Below, piece by piece: positions 30,051-38,672 of a DNA stretch of 64,000 nt. Within the stretch, counting starts at the first letter, position 1, and each line of letters opens with the position of its first letter. The notes below the pieces were generated by a model that saw nothing but the letters and a program-made list of their open reading frames with translations, ran no database searches and was not told where the DNA came from. The stretch spans positions 8,147-72,146 of the forward strand of contig CAZAFV010000009.1 in the NCBI GenBank assembly GCA_964484385.1, written 5' to 3'. This DNA comes from Poriferisodalis sp964484385 (GTDB taxonomy: Bacteria > Actinomycetota > Acidimicrobiia > Acidimicrobiales > Poriferisodalaceae). The position numbers and the translations under genes are program-made.

Positions 30051-33000
30051 ATGGCGACAGAACTCAGCGACTTGGCTGCCGGAATGCGCCTGTCAGGCGT
30101 CGTGGCGAACAGCGAAGTCACTGTCGTGGCAGTTCAGATGCATGGAACGGCGTCGGCCACTTTGACGTACCGCACCGCGGGTGGCCAACTCGGTGAGCGG
30201 CTCATCACGGTGGCCGATCTTGCAGATGTCAGCGAGGTCGCCGAGAGCCATTGGTCGTTCGATGCGGATGGGGCGATGTTCAAGCTGGCCTCGGAAGCCC
30301 GACGCATGCAAATGGCCCACCTAGCGGACCCGTTCGCGGCGGTGGACACGTCGAACATCGACCCCTACCCGCACCAGATCGACGCCGTCTACAACCGCCT
30401 GCTGACGCTCAAGCCGCTGCGGTTCCTGCTGGCTGACGATCCTGGTGCTGGCAAGACGATCATGTCGGGTCTGCTCATCCGCGAGCTGATGCTGCGCGGC
30501 GACGTGGCCCGGTGTCTCATCGTCGCCCCAGGCAGCCTCGTCGAGCAGTGGCAGGACGAGTTGTGGGACAAGTTCGGTCTCAACTTCGACCTGATGTCGC
30601 GCGAGAGCATCGAGGCCTCCCGCACCGGCAACCCGTTTGTCGAGCGGAATCTGTTGGTCGCTCGCATCGACCAAGTGGCCAGGTCGGACGAGCTGCGCGC
30701 TCGCCTCGCTGCTTCCGAGTGGGACCTCGTGATTGTGGACGAAGCCCACAAGATGTCGGCTCACCGCTACGGCGACGAATTGCGCCGCACCAAGCGCTTC
30801 GAAGTAGGCGAAGTGCTCCGCGAGTGCACTCGCCATTTCCTGCTGCTGACGGCTACTCCCCACAACGGCAAGAACGAGGATTTTCTGGCGTTCATGACGC
30901 TGATCGATCCCGAGCGATTCGAAGGACGCCTGCGAGCCACGAACGGCAGTGGCGGACCCAATGAAGTGCCCGACGTCGGCGACGTGATGCGCCGTCTGGT
31001 GAAAGAGAACCTGCGGACCTTCGAAGGCAGGCCGCTGTTCCCCAAGCGCTACGCCCAGAGCCTTCAGTTCGAGCTGTCAGAGCCCGAGACCGAGCTGTAC
31101 GAGGCCGTCACGGCCTACGTCCGCGACGAGATGAACCGGGCTGCTCGCATGACGGCCGAGGGGGATGCCCAGCGCGGTGTGATTGTCGGCTTCGCACTCG
31201 CCGGCCTGCAGCGCCGGCTCGCGTCTTCACCGGCCGCCATCTATCACTCGCTGCGACGTCGGCGCGACCGCTTGGCCGGCCAGGCAGCGGAACTTCGGCA
31301 GCTCGCCGCGACAGGGTCGCCCATACCCGTGCCCGAACTTCCCAAGGGAGTCCGCATCGCCGACTTGGAGGACTTCGACTTCGACGACTTCGACGAATCG
31401 GAGCTTGCCGAGCTGGAGAGCCTGACGGTCGATGCCGCCACAGCGGCCGCTACCGCCGACGAACTTGACACCGAAGTGCGAATCCTGGATCGATTGGTGG
31501 AACTGGCCGACGGCGTTCGCAACAGCGGCGTGGACGCCAAGTGGACCCGATTGCGAGACCTGCTGCGTGCTGAGCAGTTCGGCTCAGGTCAATTCAGCGC
31601 CGACCCTGCTGACGGAGGCGGCGCCCGCAAACTGATCGTGTTCTCCGAGCATCGAGACACCCTCGACTACATCGCGGGCCGTATCGCCGCCGAGCTCGGC
31701 CGACCAGATGCCGTCGTCACTATCCACGGCGGCATGCGGCGACAGGACCGCCGGGACACCCAAGACCGGTTCCGTGTCGATCCCACCGTGTCCGTGCTCG
31801 TCGCCACGGATGCAGCCGGCGAGGGCGTGAACCTCCAGGTCGCCAACATGATGGTCAACTACGACCTGCCGTGGAACCCGAACCGCATCGAGCAGCGCTT
31901 CGGGCGCATCCACCGGATCGGCCAGCGCAGGCCGTGTCACCTCTGGAACCTGGTCGCCCACGAGACACGTGAAGGCCAAGTCTTCGAGCGGCTGTTCGCC
32001 AAGATCGAGCAGCAGCGCGAGGTGTACGGCGACCAGGTGTACGACGTGCTCGGCGACGCGCAGATCAACGTGTCGCTGCGCGATCTGCTGATGCGTGCCA
32101 TCCAAGCCGACACCGACCCTGCGCATGCAGAGTGGATGGACACCGTCATCGACGGCGAGATCGGCGAGCAGCTGCGCGAAGTGCTCGAGGAACGGGCGCT
32201 GGTGGCAGGGCTGGCTGACCCTGCGGCGAACGACGAAGTGCGTCGCCGGATGGAGGAAGCCCGGGCCCGCCGGCTGCAGCCGTGGTTCGTGCACGACTTC
32301 TTCACCCAGGCGCTGCAGCTGTACGGCGGACGAATCTCGGGCCGGGAGCGTGGCCGCTACGAGATCACCCGAGTGCCTGCGTCGGTGAGAGCCACCGCCG
32401 ATCCCGCCCTCGGCCCCGTGCACGATCGCTACGCGCGGGTGACATTCGACAAGGACCACATGCAGCCCGACGGCGGGGCAGCTCGCACCCCGGGTCCAGC
32501 CGGCGACAGAGCAGAGCTGATCTCACCCGGCAGCGCGTTGCTGTCGGCGGTGGCCGGCAAGGTGCTCGATGATCATGGCCACACGCTGCACAACGGCGCT
32601 GTGCTGGTGGACGCCACTGACCCTTCAACGGAACCACGGCTGCTCGTGTACCTGGACCACGTGGTGACCGACGGCCGATTGGTGAACGGTGCTCGTCAGG
32701 TGGTGTCGCGCCGGTTTCAGTACGTGGAGGTCGACCAGCAAGGCACTGCCAGCGATCCAGGCGCCGAGCCGTACCTGGAATATGCGTCGCTGACTGCCGA
32801 GCAAGAGGCGCTGCTGGCCGGACATCTGGACACCGTCTGGGCTGGTCCAGCGGCGGAGTCGGTTGCTCGCGACTGGGCGATCGAGCACCTGGCAGGACCG
32901 CACCTTGAATCGGTCTCCGCCGTCGTGCAGGACCGCGTGGAGCGAGTGAGCGACGCCGTTCGGGTTCGGCTCGAGTCCGAGATCCGCTACTGGGATCGAC

Positions 33001-33626
33001 GCACGAACGAGATCAAGACGCAGGAGATTGCAGGCGGCAAACCCAAGCTGAATTCCGGTCTCGCCCGGAGGCGTGCCGACGAGCTCGCGGCGCGGCTGCT
33101 GCGCCGTCGTGCGGAGCTTGCTTCGGAAGCCGATTTGCACAGCAGCCCGCCAACGGTGGTCGCCGCCGCGGTGATCGTGCCCCAAGGTCTGCTTGAAGAA
33201 CTGGCGGGCGCCGCACCCGACCCGGCCGCAGCAGCCGATAAGGAAGAAACCGATCGGCGAGCCGTGGCAGCGGTCATGGCCGCCGAATGTGCCTTGGGAC
33301 GCCAGCCAACCGAACAGGAGCACGCCAATCCCGGCTTCGACATCATGTCGGTCGACCCTGAGACCGGCAACCACTACTTCATCGAAGTGAAGGGTCACCT
33401 GCCCCGCACCGACGAGATTCACGTCAGCGCCCGCCAGGTACGCCAAGCCCAGAACGACCCAGACCGCTGGCGGCTCGCCGTGGTGGCAGTACCCGATGAC
33501 CCCAACGCCGAGCCTCAGGTTCGCTACCTGGTCAAGCCCTTCGTCGGCATGACAATGCACTCGGCGCAGACGAACGTCCCGCTGAATGTCTCCAAGCTCC
33601 TCGCCGACTCCGGCCCACCCCGCTGA
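30051..33626 (+). CDS. SNF2-type DEAD/DEAH helicase with C-terminal DUF3883 domain (defence island)
   Basis: A 1191-residue superfamily 2 ATPase. PYPHQIDAVYNRL is the Q-like element, LLADDPGAGKTIMSGL the Walker A site (about residues 127-142), VIVDEAHKM the DEAH box (Asp230-His233), LLTATPHNGK motif III, ATDAAGEGVNLQ and QRFGRIHRIGQ motifs V and VI of the second RecA domain. Near residue 1095 GFDIMSVDPETGNHYFIEVKGHL begins a DUF3883 domain, a PD-(D/E)XK-like fold that may be a nuclease or nucleic-acid sensor. Helicases of this shape occur in restriction-like and DISARM-like systems. The ATG at 30051 gives a compact N-terminus; two upstream starts (30018, 30027) are possible. It opens the defence island and is separated from the next plus-strand genes by three minus-strand genes. 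Confidence 0.9.
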   Translation: MATELSDLAAGMRLSGVVANSEVTVVAVQMHGTASATLTYRTAGGQLGERLITVADLADVSEVAESHWSFDADGAMFKLASEARRMQMAHLADPFAAVDTSNIDPYPHQIDAVYNRLLTLKPLRFLLADDPGAGKTIMSGLLIRELMLRGDVARCLIVAPGSLVEQWQDELWDKFGLNFDLMSRESIEASRTGNPFVERNLLVARIDQVARSDELRARLAASEWDLVIVDEAHKMSAHRYGDELRRTKRFEVGEVLRECTRHFLLLTATPHNGKNEDFLAFMTLIDPERFEGRLRATNGSGGPNEVPDVGDVMRRLVKENLRTFEGRPLFPKRYAQSLQFELSEPETELYEAVTAYVRDEMNRAARMTAEGDAQRGVIVGFALAGLQRRLASSPAAIYHSLRRRRDRLAGQAAELRQLAATGSPIPVPELPKGVRIADLEDFDFDDFDESELAELESLTVDAATAAATADELDTEVRILDRLVELADGVRNSGVDAKWTRLRDLLRAEQFGSGQFSADPADGGGARKLIVFSEHRDTLDYIAGRIAAELGRPDAVVTIHGGMRRQDRRDTQDRFRVDPTVSVLVATDAAGEGVNLQVANMMVNYDLPWNPNRIEQRFGRIHRIGQRRPCHLWNLVAHETREGQVFERLFAKIEQQREVYGDQVYDVLGDAQINVSLRDLLMRAIQADTDPAHAEWMDTVIDGEIGEQLREVLEERALVAGLADPAANDEVRRRMEEARARRLQPWFVHDFFTQALQLYGGRISGRERGRYEITRVPASVRATADPALGPVHDRYARVTFDKDHMQPDGGAARTPGPAGDRAELISPGSALLSAVAGKVLDDHGHTLHNGAVLVDATDPSTEPRLLVYLDHVVTDGRLVNGARQVVSRRFQYVEVDQQGTASDPGAEPYLEYASLTAEQEALLAGHLDTVWAGPAAESVARDWAIEHLAGPHLESVSAVVQDRVERVSDAVRVRLESEIRYWDRRTNEIKTQEIAGGKPKLNSGLARRRADELAARLLRRRAELASEADLHSSPPTVVAAAVIVPQGLLEELAGAAPDPAAAADKEETDRRAVAAVMAAECALGRQPTEQEHANPGFDIMSVDPETGNHYFIEVKGHLPRTDEIHVSARQVRQAQNDPDRWRLAVVAVPDDPNAEPQVRYLVKPFVGMTMHSAQTNVPLNVSKLLADSGPPR

Positions 33627-33662
33627 CCCGGCTGCACTTCACTCTGCCAAGGAAGCTCGTTC

Positions 33663-33977
33663 CTAGATCCCAAGGCTTCGGCTTGTGGACTTCGATTCGG
33701 GGGATCGCGGCCGGTCGACAGCCTCACCGCAGAGATTCCCTGCGGCGTCGGAAGACACGCCGACAATCTCGGCGATTCGGTCAATCGAAATGCCATCGCA
33801 ACGAGCTTCAGCTATGGCGTCAAGCATCAGTGCTTCGTCGGCGGAGCGATTGCGCACCACGCGCCAGAGGCGGTACTCGGCGATCGGCATTTGCTCGGCT
33901 TTGTCTGGGTCGAACGACTCGGCGTAGTCCGCCAATTCCTCTGACCTCTCGGCGATCTGCTCGCGAGTGAGCCTCAT
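33663..33977 (-). CDS. Small protein with C-terminal helix-turn-helix-like segment
   Basis: A 104-residue protein of unknown function. The first half is acidic and helical (REQIAERSEELADYAESFDP) and contains AEYRLWRVVRNR; the second half, AIAEARCDGISIDRIAEIVG followed by VSSDAAGNL, looks like a helix-turn-helix. AGGAGA seven bases before the ATG is a strong ribosome site and supports a real gene. It shares the ERSEELADY and EYRLWxxV pattern with the next gene at 34031, so the two are tandem paralogues. Placed just behind the helicase on the opposite strand, it could be a regulator or an antitoxin-like protein; that is inference only. Confidence 0.65.
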   Translation of the reverse strand: MRLTREQIAERSEELADYAESFDPDKAEQMPIAEYRLWRVVRNRSADEALMLDAIAEARCDGISIDRIAEIVGVSSDAAGNLCGEAVDRPRSPESKSTSRSLGI

Positions 33978-34030
33978 AGCGCTCTCCTGAGGTACTGCTC
34001 TCCTGCGGCCTTAGACGCAGCAAGCGTCGG

Positions 34031-34285
34031 TCACGGGCCGGACCGCGAGGAGCCACCTTCGGGCCGCCCCTCCCTTGGTCGTGTGGTCGCAGAGCGCAGG
34101 CACTTATCGGCCGTGCCCTGGGCACGAAGTGTGCGCTGCACGCCGAGCCACAGCCGGTACTCCGCGCCAGACATCCAGTCGGCATCGCTGAGCTCCAGCG
34201 TGTGGACGTAGGCGCACACCTCGTCAGAGCGTGTCTCGAAGTCCTCGTCAGACCAATTTTCGAAATCTGGTCGTTCTATCGCCAC
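34031..34285 (-). CDS. Small protein, paralogue of the neighbouring HTH-like gene, C-terminus altered
   Basis: An 84-residue protein of unknown function. TRSDEVCAYVHTLELSDADW and then GAEYRLWLGVQRTLR match the first half of the protein at 33663-33977 in order and spacing. After that the similarity stops: the C-terminus is a Gly/Arg/Ser-rich run (PREGRPEGGSSRSGP) without the helix-turn-helix, so the copy is either shortened or frame-shifted. No ribosome site is seen before the ATG. It may be a decaying duplicate. Confidence 0.5.
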   Translation of the reverse strand: MAIERPDFENWSDEDFETRSDEVCAYVHTLELSDADWMSGAEYRLWLGVQRTLRAQGTADKCLRSATTRPREGRPEGGSSRSGP

Positions 34286-34488
34286 GTCAGCCGGTGGGCG
34301 TCGTTGACTCCGCCGCCCGTCGAATAGTTGATCTGAGGTTCATATTGCTCCCGATCATAGAAAGCCCCGAGACTTAACTGAGCATCGGTACCGTGTGCCG
34401 CTTATCAAGGTGAAGGCATCGCCATCGTCGATCACCCTCCTCGGGTCGTCACGAGGTGTGCGTGATGTCCTCGCGCGGTGCGATGTCG

Positions 34489-35439
34489 CTATCGAATCCG
34501 GCTGAGAACTCGTTCGTAAGCGTCGAGAGTCGGAACGTCCGAGCAGACGAAGCGGATCTCGCGGAGCTTTGTGGGCGTCGAGCGCACGGCGTCGACAGCG
34601 ATCTCGGCAGCCTTGAGACTCGGATAGCCGTGCGCGCCGGTCGCAATCGCCGGAAAGGCCACACTCTCAGCGTCGACCTCGTCAGCTCGGGCGAGCGACT
34701 CCCGGTAACACGATTCGAGCAGCACTGGCTCGCCGTGGGTCCCGCCTCGCCGACGCGGTCCGACCGTGTGAATGACCCACGAGGCGGACAGCCGAAAACC
34801 GGGCGAGATCTTGGCACGGCCCAATTCGCACCCGCCGAGCGTTTGGCAGTGCGCCCTCAACTCGGGGCCAGCTGCTCGGTGGATTGCCGCGTGGGCACCG
34901 CCTCCGTCGAGCAAGTCAGCACTCGCCGGATTGACGATGGCTCCGACGCTCAGATTCGTGATGTCTCCGATGCTTGCAGTGAGCTCCGGCCTTCTCGGGG
35001 CAAGTACCGGTGGGACATTCAGGGTTGGCGCGTCTAAGGCAAGGAGCATCAGCGCGCAGAGTTGCTCTCGTTCTTCGAGGTCGCTCCCGCGCCCGTACCG
35101 CTCGCGCTCGCACTCGACGATTGCAGACGTGACGGCAAATCCACCATCCGTCGCAGTGAACGACACCTCGTAGATGCCCAGGCCGGTCCCGATTCGGTGC
35201 AGGAACAAGCGATTGTCTTCCATGTACCAAAGCCAGCGATCATCCCAGTCCATGTGCACATAGCCACGTCCGATGGTCCGCATCTCTTTCTGCGAGAGGA
35301 ACATCGGCGGAGGCGGTATCGGCGCTGGCCACAGAATCGACGAGAGGTTTGGCCAGTCCCTTCGGCGCGCTACATCTGGCGGTGGACCGTCGCCTCCCCA
35401 CAGCTCTCTGTCGAAGTCACTCAAGTCATCACGTGGCAC
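34489..35439 (-). CDS. Macro-domain protein with a conserved N-terminal module
   Basis: A 316-residue protein. Residues about 155-316 are a macro domain: SIGDITNLSVGAIVNPAS, then LLDGGGAHAAIHRAAG, HTVGPRRRGG and FPAIATGAHGYP are the ADP-ribose-binding elements, with Asn170 of IVNPAS and the GGG at 179-181 in the right places. It should bind ADP-ribose or remove it from protein or DNA. Residues 50-140 form a separate module with DWDDRWLWYMEDNRLFLHRI and GLGIYEVSF that I cannot name. In defence islands macro domains counter ADP-ribosylating toxins (as DarG does) or process NAD-derived signals; no DarT-like partner is seen. The start is a GTG; the gene is divergent from the PLD operon, 46 bases away. 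Confidence 0.82.
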   Translation of the reverse strand: MPRDDLSDFDRELWGGDGPPPDVARRRDWPNLSSILWPAPIPPPPMFLSQKEMRTIGRGYVHMDWDDRWLWYMEDNRLFLHRIGTGLGIYEVSFTATDGGFAVTSAIVECERERYGRGSDLEEREQLCALMLLALDAPTLNVPPVLAPRRPELTASIGDITNLSVGAIVNPASADLLDGGGAHAAIHRAAGPELRAHCQTLGGCELGRAKISPGFRLSASWVIHTVGPRRRGGTHGEPVLLESCYRESLARADEVDAESVAFPAIATGAHGYPSLKAAEIAVDAVRSTPTKLREIRFVCSDVPTLDAYERVLSRIR

Positions 35440-35485
35440 AGCCTCAAGCTAGGGAGAGGGTGTCACCGTTAGCCTCCGGTGCCGC

Positions 35486-36190
35486 ATGCAACTTGGAATC
35501 GGCGCGGGGGATCGGGTCGAGCGCTTCTTGCGTTCGCACACCACGGGGCGGCTCGTCGTGTGCGTTGGTTCGGCAAGCGTCTCAGGCTTGGTGTGGTTGG
35601 CCGAACGGACAGCTCAGCGTCCGGTGACTCTGCTGATCGGCGATCTGCAAGGTCGGAATTTTCAGCATGCGACTGATGCCGATCGTCGTGCGGCCCTGGC
35701 GTTCGTGCAGCGAAACGACGTGGATGTGCGCAGCTGGTATCGCACCGCACGCAACGCTGCAGGCCGCTCCGAGGCTCATCTCAAAGTGTGGGCTGCATGT
35801 GACGAGCGCGGAGTGCCGCACGCCTATCTCGTAGGTTCGGCCAACCTCACAACAGCCGGTCTTGCCGACAACGTCGAGTTGATGGCCGTCGCTGACGGTC
35901 GTGAGCACGATTACTTGAGCGGCGCCCTGCAGGCGCTTCTCGACAAGTCCTGGCTGGCCAAGGACCAGCTTGAAGAGCGAATAGCGGGTCCCGATGCCCA
36001 GGCGGAAGGCCCTCGGCCACACCGTCAGGCGGCCCGCAGCGGCCAGCACCGTGACACGTCGGACGCTCCGAAGGCCCAGACCGGCTGCGGGAAGCAAGCT
36101 GCGGTCCTGGCTGCCTGTGCGCTCGGGTTCGGGGCAGCTGTGTTGACGCAGGTAATCCGAGCAGTCGACATTGTTCGGCGCTCCGACTGA
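35486..36190 (+). CDS. Phospholipase D-like (HKD) nuclease-type protein
   Basis: A 234-residue protein with one HKD half-site: EAHLKVWAACDE (His98, Lys100) followed by LVGSANLTTAGLADNVELM, the Gly-Ser-Ala-Asn step of PLD nucleases. A single half-site means the active enzyme should be a dimer, as in Nuc/BfiI-type endonucleases and the DISARM component DrmC. The C-terminal third (about residues 165-234) is Ala/Gln-rich and ends with a hydrophobic segment, AAVLAACALGFGAAVLTQVI, which could be a membrane helix. It leads an operon with the next three genes. The ATG start lies close to the 5' edge of the intergenic space; no clear ribosome site. Confidence 0.85.
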   Translation: MQLGIGAGDRVERFLRSHTTGRLVVCVGSASVSGLVWLAERTAQRPVTLLIGDLQGRNFQHATDADRRAALAFVQRNDVDVRSWYRTARNAAGRSEAHLKVWAACDERGVPHAYLVGSANLTTAGLADNVELMAVADGREHDYLSGALQALLDKSWLAKDQLEERIAGPDAQAEGPRPHRQAARSGQHRDTSDAPKAQTGCGKQAAVLAACALGFGAAVLTQVIRAVDIVRRSD

Positions 36191-36216
36191 CCACCCGGAT
36201 CGGACACAAAGTCGAC

Positions 36217-36855
36217 ATGGCTGACAGGGCGGCCGCCAAGGCCCGCCAACTCATCGGTGTCATCGTCCGCGATCAAGAGTTGCCCACTGACATTCGACGG
36301 GCGGCTCGTCGTCTCCTACCCCTAACGCTCGATAGCCCCGAATTGGTGAGCGAGCGCCTCGAATCGCTGCGCCAGCGGGCATTGCCTCGCCTCGCACTGC
36401 AGCAACCCGAATGCGGCTACGCCAGGTGCGTTTCCGTCGAGGTGTTCTGGCGCTTTCACATCGCTCCTGATGTCCGTGACTTCTTTCGCCACCACCTGCA
36501 CTACCAGGCCCATCTTGAGAGCAGCCCAATTCCCACGCTCGAGGCTAGGGCTCATCTGCCTATCGGTGTCTTGGTGCCTGCGCCACACTCGTGGTTGGTG
36601 CCCATCGACCGCATTGCCGGCCTGAACGGCATGCAAACCAGGTTGTTGCTGAAGATGTCACAGCGGCCGCCATACCTTGTCATGATCTTCCCTGTGGACG
36701 ACATGCTCGCCTCTGGCGTAGAGGTGAGAGAGCCGCGTGGTGTTGACGCCGTTCCAAGTGAATTCAAACATTGGCGCCCCGGCGACGTACCCGACGAACG
36801 CATCGATGAGGACATCCCGCTGTCCGCTTTGGGGGGTTTGGAATGGCGCCCCTAA
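36217..36855 (+). CDS. Unknown protein of the PLD operon
   Basis: A 212-residue protein that I do not recognise. The N-terminus is a helical ADRAAAKARQLIGVIVRD and a second helix follows; FRHHLHYQAHLESSP near residue 90 is rich in His, and ARAHLPIGVLVPAPHSWLVP and PPYLVMIFPVDDML are strand-like hydrophobic runs. No signal peptide or transmembrane helix is evident. It starts 26 bases after the PLD gene and its last 13 bases overlap the DUF433 gene, so its translation is probably coupled to that gene and its job is tied to the PLD/DUF433/DUF5615 set. Confidence 0.7.
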   Translation: MADRAAAKARQLIGVIVRDQELPTDIRRAARRLLPLTLDSPELVSERLESLRQRALPRLALQQPECGYARCVSVEVFWRFHIAPDVRDFFRHHLHYQAHLESSPIPTLEARAHLPIGVLVPAPHSWLVPIDRIAGLNGMQTRLLLKMSQRPPYLVMIFPVDDMLASGVEVREPRGVDAVPSEFKHWRPGDVPDERIDEDIPLSALGGLEWRP

Positions 36856-38285
36856 CGCCGACACCGGGCCTGTACGCAGCCGTCTTGGAGATGCTGCGAA
36901 GCGCCGATCCGTGGTCCGCGCCACTCGCGTCGGTGCTGTCGCCGCTTGCCGAGCACCTCTCGAGCGATGAAGCGGCAGTCCTACCTCAAGCAATCGCGCA
37001 TGTGCTGCCGCTATTGCGTGGCGACCGCGAGCGGCTGCGGTTCGCGGCCGAGGCGGCGACCCGCCTGGATTACTTCGAGACTGCCGCGACCGTTGCTGAC
37101 CTAGCAGTCGAACTCGATGACCGTGACCTGCTGCTCGAAGCAGCTGCGCTGTGCGGAAACCCGGCCGTCGCATCCGGGGTTCGCGAACGAGTCGCTCGGG
37201 CCGTCGGTGACGATCGCCCTGGGCGCATCAGAATGGACTCGAAGACGACCCCGCGGACTGCCCTAGAGAAGCGCCTTTACTTTCAGTGTTGGCCAGGGGC
37301 CACGGACTTCGAACACAGCGGAGGTGTCGCACCAACAGTTGTGCTCGATACGCGGCACGATCCCCTCGCAGTGCTCCGATTGTCAGTCCGTTTAGACCAG
37401 GCCGGAGCAGCCTTGAGGCGCCTTGCTGCCGATGTGACCATTCCGTTGTGGCTCGGGTCGCGGACAGTCGTGGTGTGCCTGCCATCGACACGCACTCGCG
37501 TGCTCGGTGCGTACCCCAAGTTTCTCGAACGGCAGATCATCACCGACGAAGACTGGGCCGAGCCCCGAAGACTGGACACGCTGATGCGACAGATCCAGGC
37601 GGCCCTCGACGGCAGCTTGGAATTGCCGCGGTCCAGGCTGGCCGGTCAACTCGATGAGCCAGTGTGGCAACCGGAGGTCTTCACTGCCGGCGTCTACGCG
37701 ACGAAGGATGCTGCTTTCTTGACCGGCGTTTCAGCCTCATCGATGTACAGCCTGCGAAAGCGCGGGGTCGTATCGCCTCGAGAACTCTCCGGTCTCTGCT
37801 GGAATTTCCGCGAGGTGGTGGCGATGCGGACCTGGAAGTTCATGAGCAAGCGGAGCGGCCATCCGATATCTGGCAACGTTCTGCCCGCCCTTGTTCGCTT
37901 CGCCGGAGATGCCGACGCGATAAGGATCGGTGTGACATCCGAAGGTGACGTGTTGGCGCAGCACGGTGAGGAATGGGTGAACGTCGATAGCGGTCAGGCC
38001 ACGCTTCCGCTGGACATCACGGACTTCGACGATGTCTTCCGGCCCTTCGACTACGGCGGAGGCACTGTGCCGGACCTGCTGCGAGCCAGCACCAATACGC
38101 GGCTTCACCCCACAGTGTTGAGCGGCACCCCGCACCTCGACGGCTATCGGATCAGCGCGAAGGCGTTGGCGCGCGTGGACGCTCAGTTTCGACCAGAGGC
38201 CATCGTGTCGGCGTATCCCGAGCTTCGCGATATCGCTTACCACGACACGCTGGCCGTCGGTCTTCGGATGCTGGGCCTCGACTGA
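36843..38285 (+). CDS. MerR-like HTH and DUF433 protein, antitoxin-like partner of the PIN-like gene
   Basis: A 480-residue protein in three parts. Residues 1-130 are helical repeats rich in Ala and Leu. A middle region ends in TKDAAFLTGVSASSMYSLRKRGVVSP and RELSGLCWNFREVVAM (about residues 285-325), which has the winged-helix logic of MerR-type DNA-binding domains. The C-terminus (about 425-480), GTPHLDGYRISAKALARVD and FRPEAIVSAYPEL, fits DUF433, a small domain usually found as antitoxin next to a DUF5615 PIN-like protein. That partner indeed follows 3 bases after the stop. A DUF433 antitoxin is normally 70-120 residues; this long form suggests a regulator of the whole locus. Confidence 0.75.
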   Translation: MAPLTPTPGLYAAVLEMLRSADPWSAPLASVLSPLAEHLSSDEAAVLPQAIAHVLPLLRGDRERLRFAAEAATRLDYFETAATVADLAVELDDRDLLLEAAALCGNPAVASGVRERVARAVGDDRPGRIRMDSKTTPRTALEKRLYFQCWPGATDFEHSGGVAPTVVLDTRHDPLAVLRLSVRLDQAGAALRRLAADVTIPLWLGSRTVVVCLPSTRTRVLGAYPKFLERQIITDEDWAEPRRLDTLMRQIQAALDGSLELPRSRLAGQLDEPVWQPEVFTAGVYATKDAAFLTGVSASSMYSLRKRGVVSPRELSGLCWNFREVVAMRTWKFMSKRSGHPISGNVLPALVRFAGDADAIRIGVTSEGDVLAQHGEEWVNVDSGQATLPLDITDFDDVFRPFDYGGGTVPDLLRASTNTRLHPTVLSGTPHLDGYRISAKALARVDAQFRPEAIVSAYPELRDIAYHDTLAVGLRMLGLD

Positions 38286-38287
38286 GC

Positions 38288-38647
38288 ATGCGCCTGCTCT
38301 ACGACGCCGTGCTGCCCCAAACGCTTGCGTTAGAGGCACCCGACGAGTTTGACCTTGAACGGTGGGGTGGCGGAGAGATCTCGGATGCTGAGCTGGTTCG
38401 GGCGGCGGCGGATCGTGAGTGCCAAGGACTGATTCTGCTGGGTCGAGACGCGCTGGAGCAGCCCGATCTACGTACGGTCGCTCAGGAGCACGGTGTCGGC
38501 CTCGTGGCGGTGGCGACCAATAGCCCTATCGAGGCGAAGCAGCGGGTGCTCAACCATCTGAGTGCTATCGCGTCGGCACTAGCGAGCGACGGGTGCTTGG
38601 TCGTGTACGCCGCAAGCGTGCGACCGCTACAAGTTCAGTCGCAATGA
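38288..38647 (+). CDS. DUF5615/Mut7-C-like PIN-type protein
   Basis: A 119-residue protein with the layout of DUF5615 PIN-like ribonuclease domains: an N-terminal strand LLYDAVLPQTLA (Asp6), ISDAELVRAAADRE in the middle (Asp33) and LILLGRDALEQPDL (Asp54), the three acidic positions of the family. A fourth acidic residue is less clear. Such proteins pair with DUF433 antitoxins. Here the pair is at the end of the PLD operon, with only 2 bases between the DUF433 stop and this ATG. Ribonuclease activity is an inference from the fold. Confidence 0.72.
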   Translation: MRLLYDAVLPQTLALEAPDEFDLERWGGGEISDAELVRAAADRECQGLILLGRDALEQPDLRTVAQEHGVGLVAVATNSPIEAKQRVLNHLSAIASALASDGCLVVYAASVRPLQVQSQ

Positions 38648-38672
38648 GTTGCACTCATTAGGGAACTCGCAA

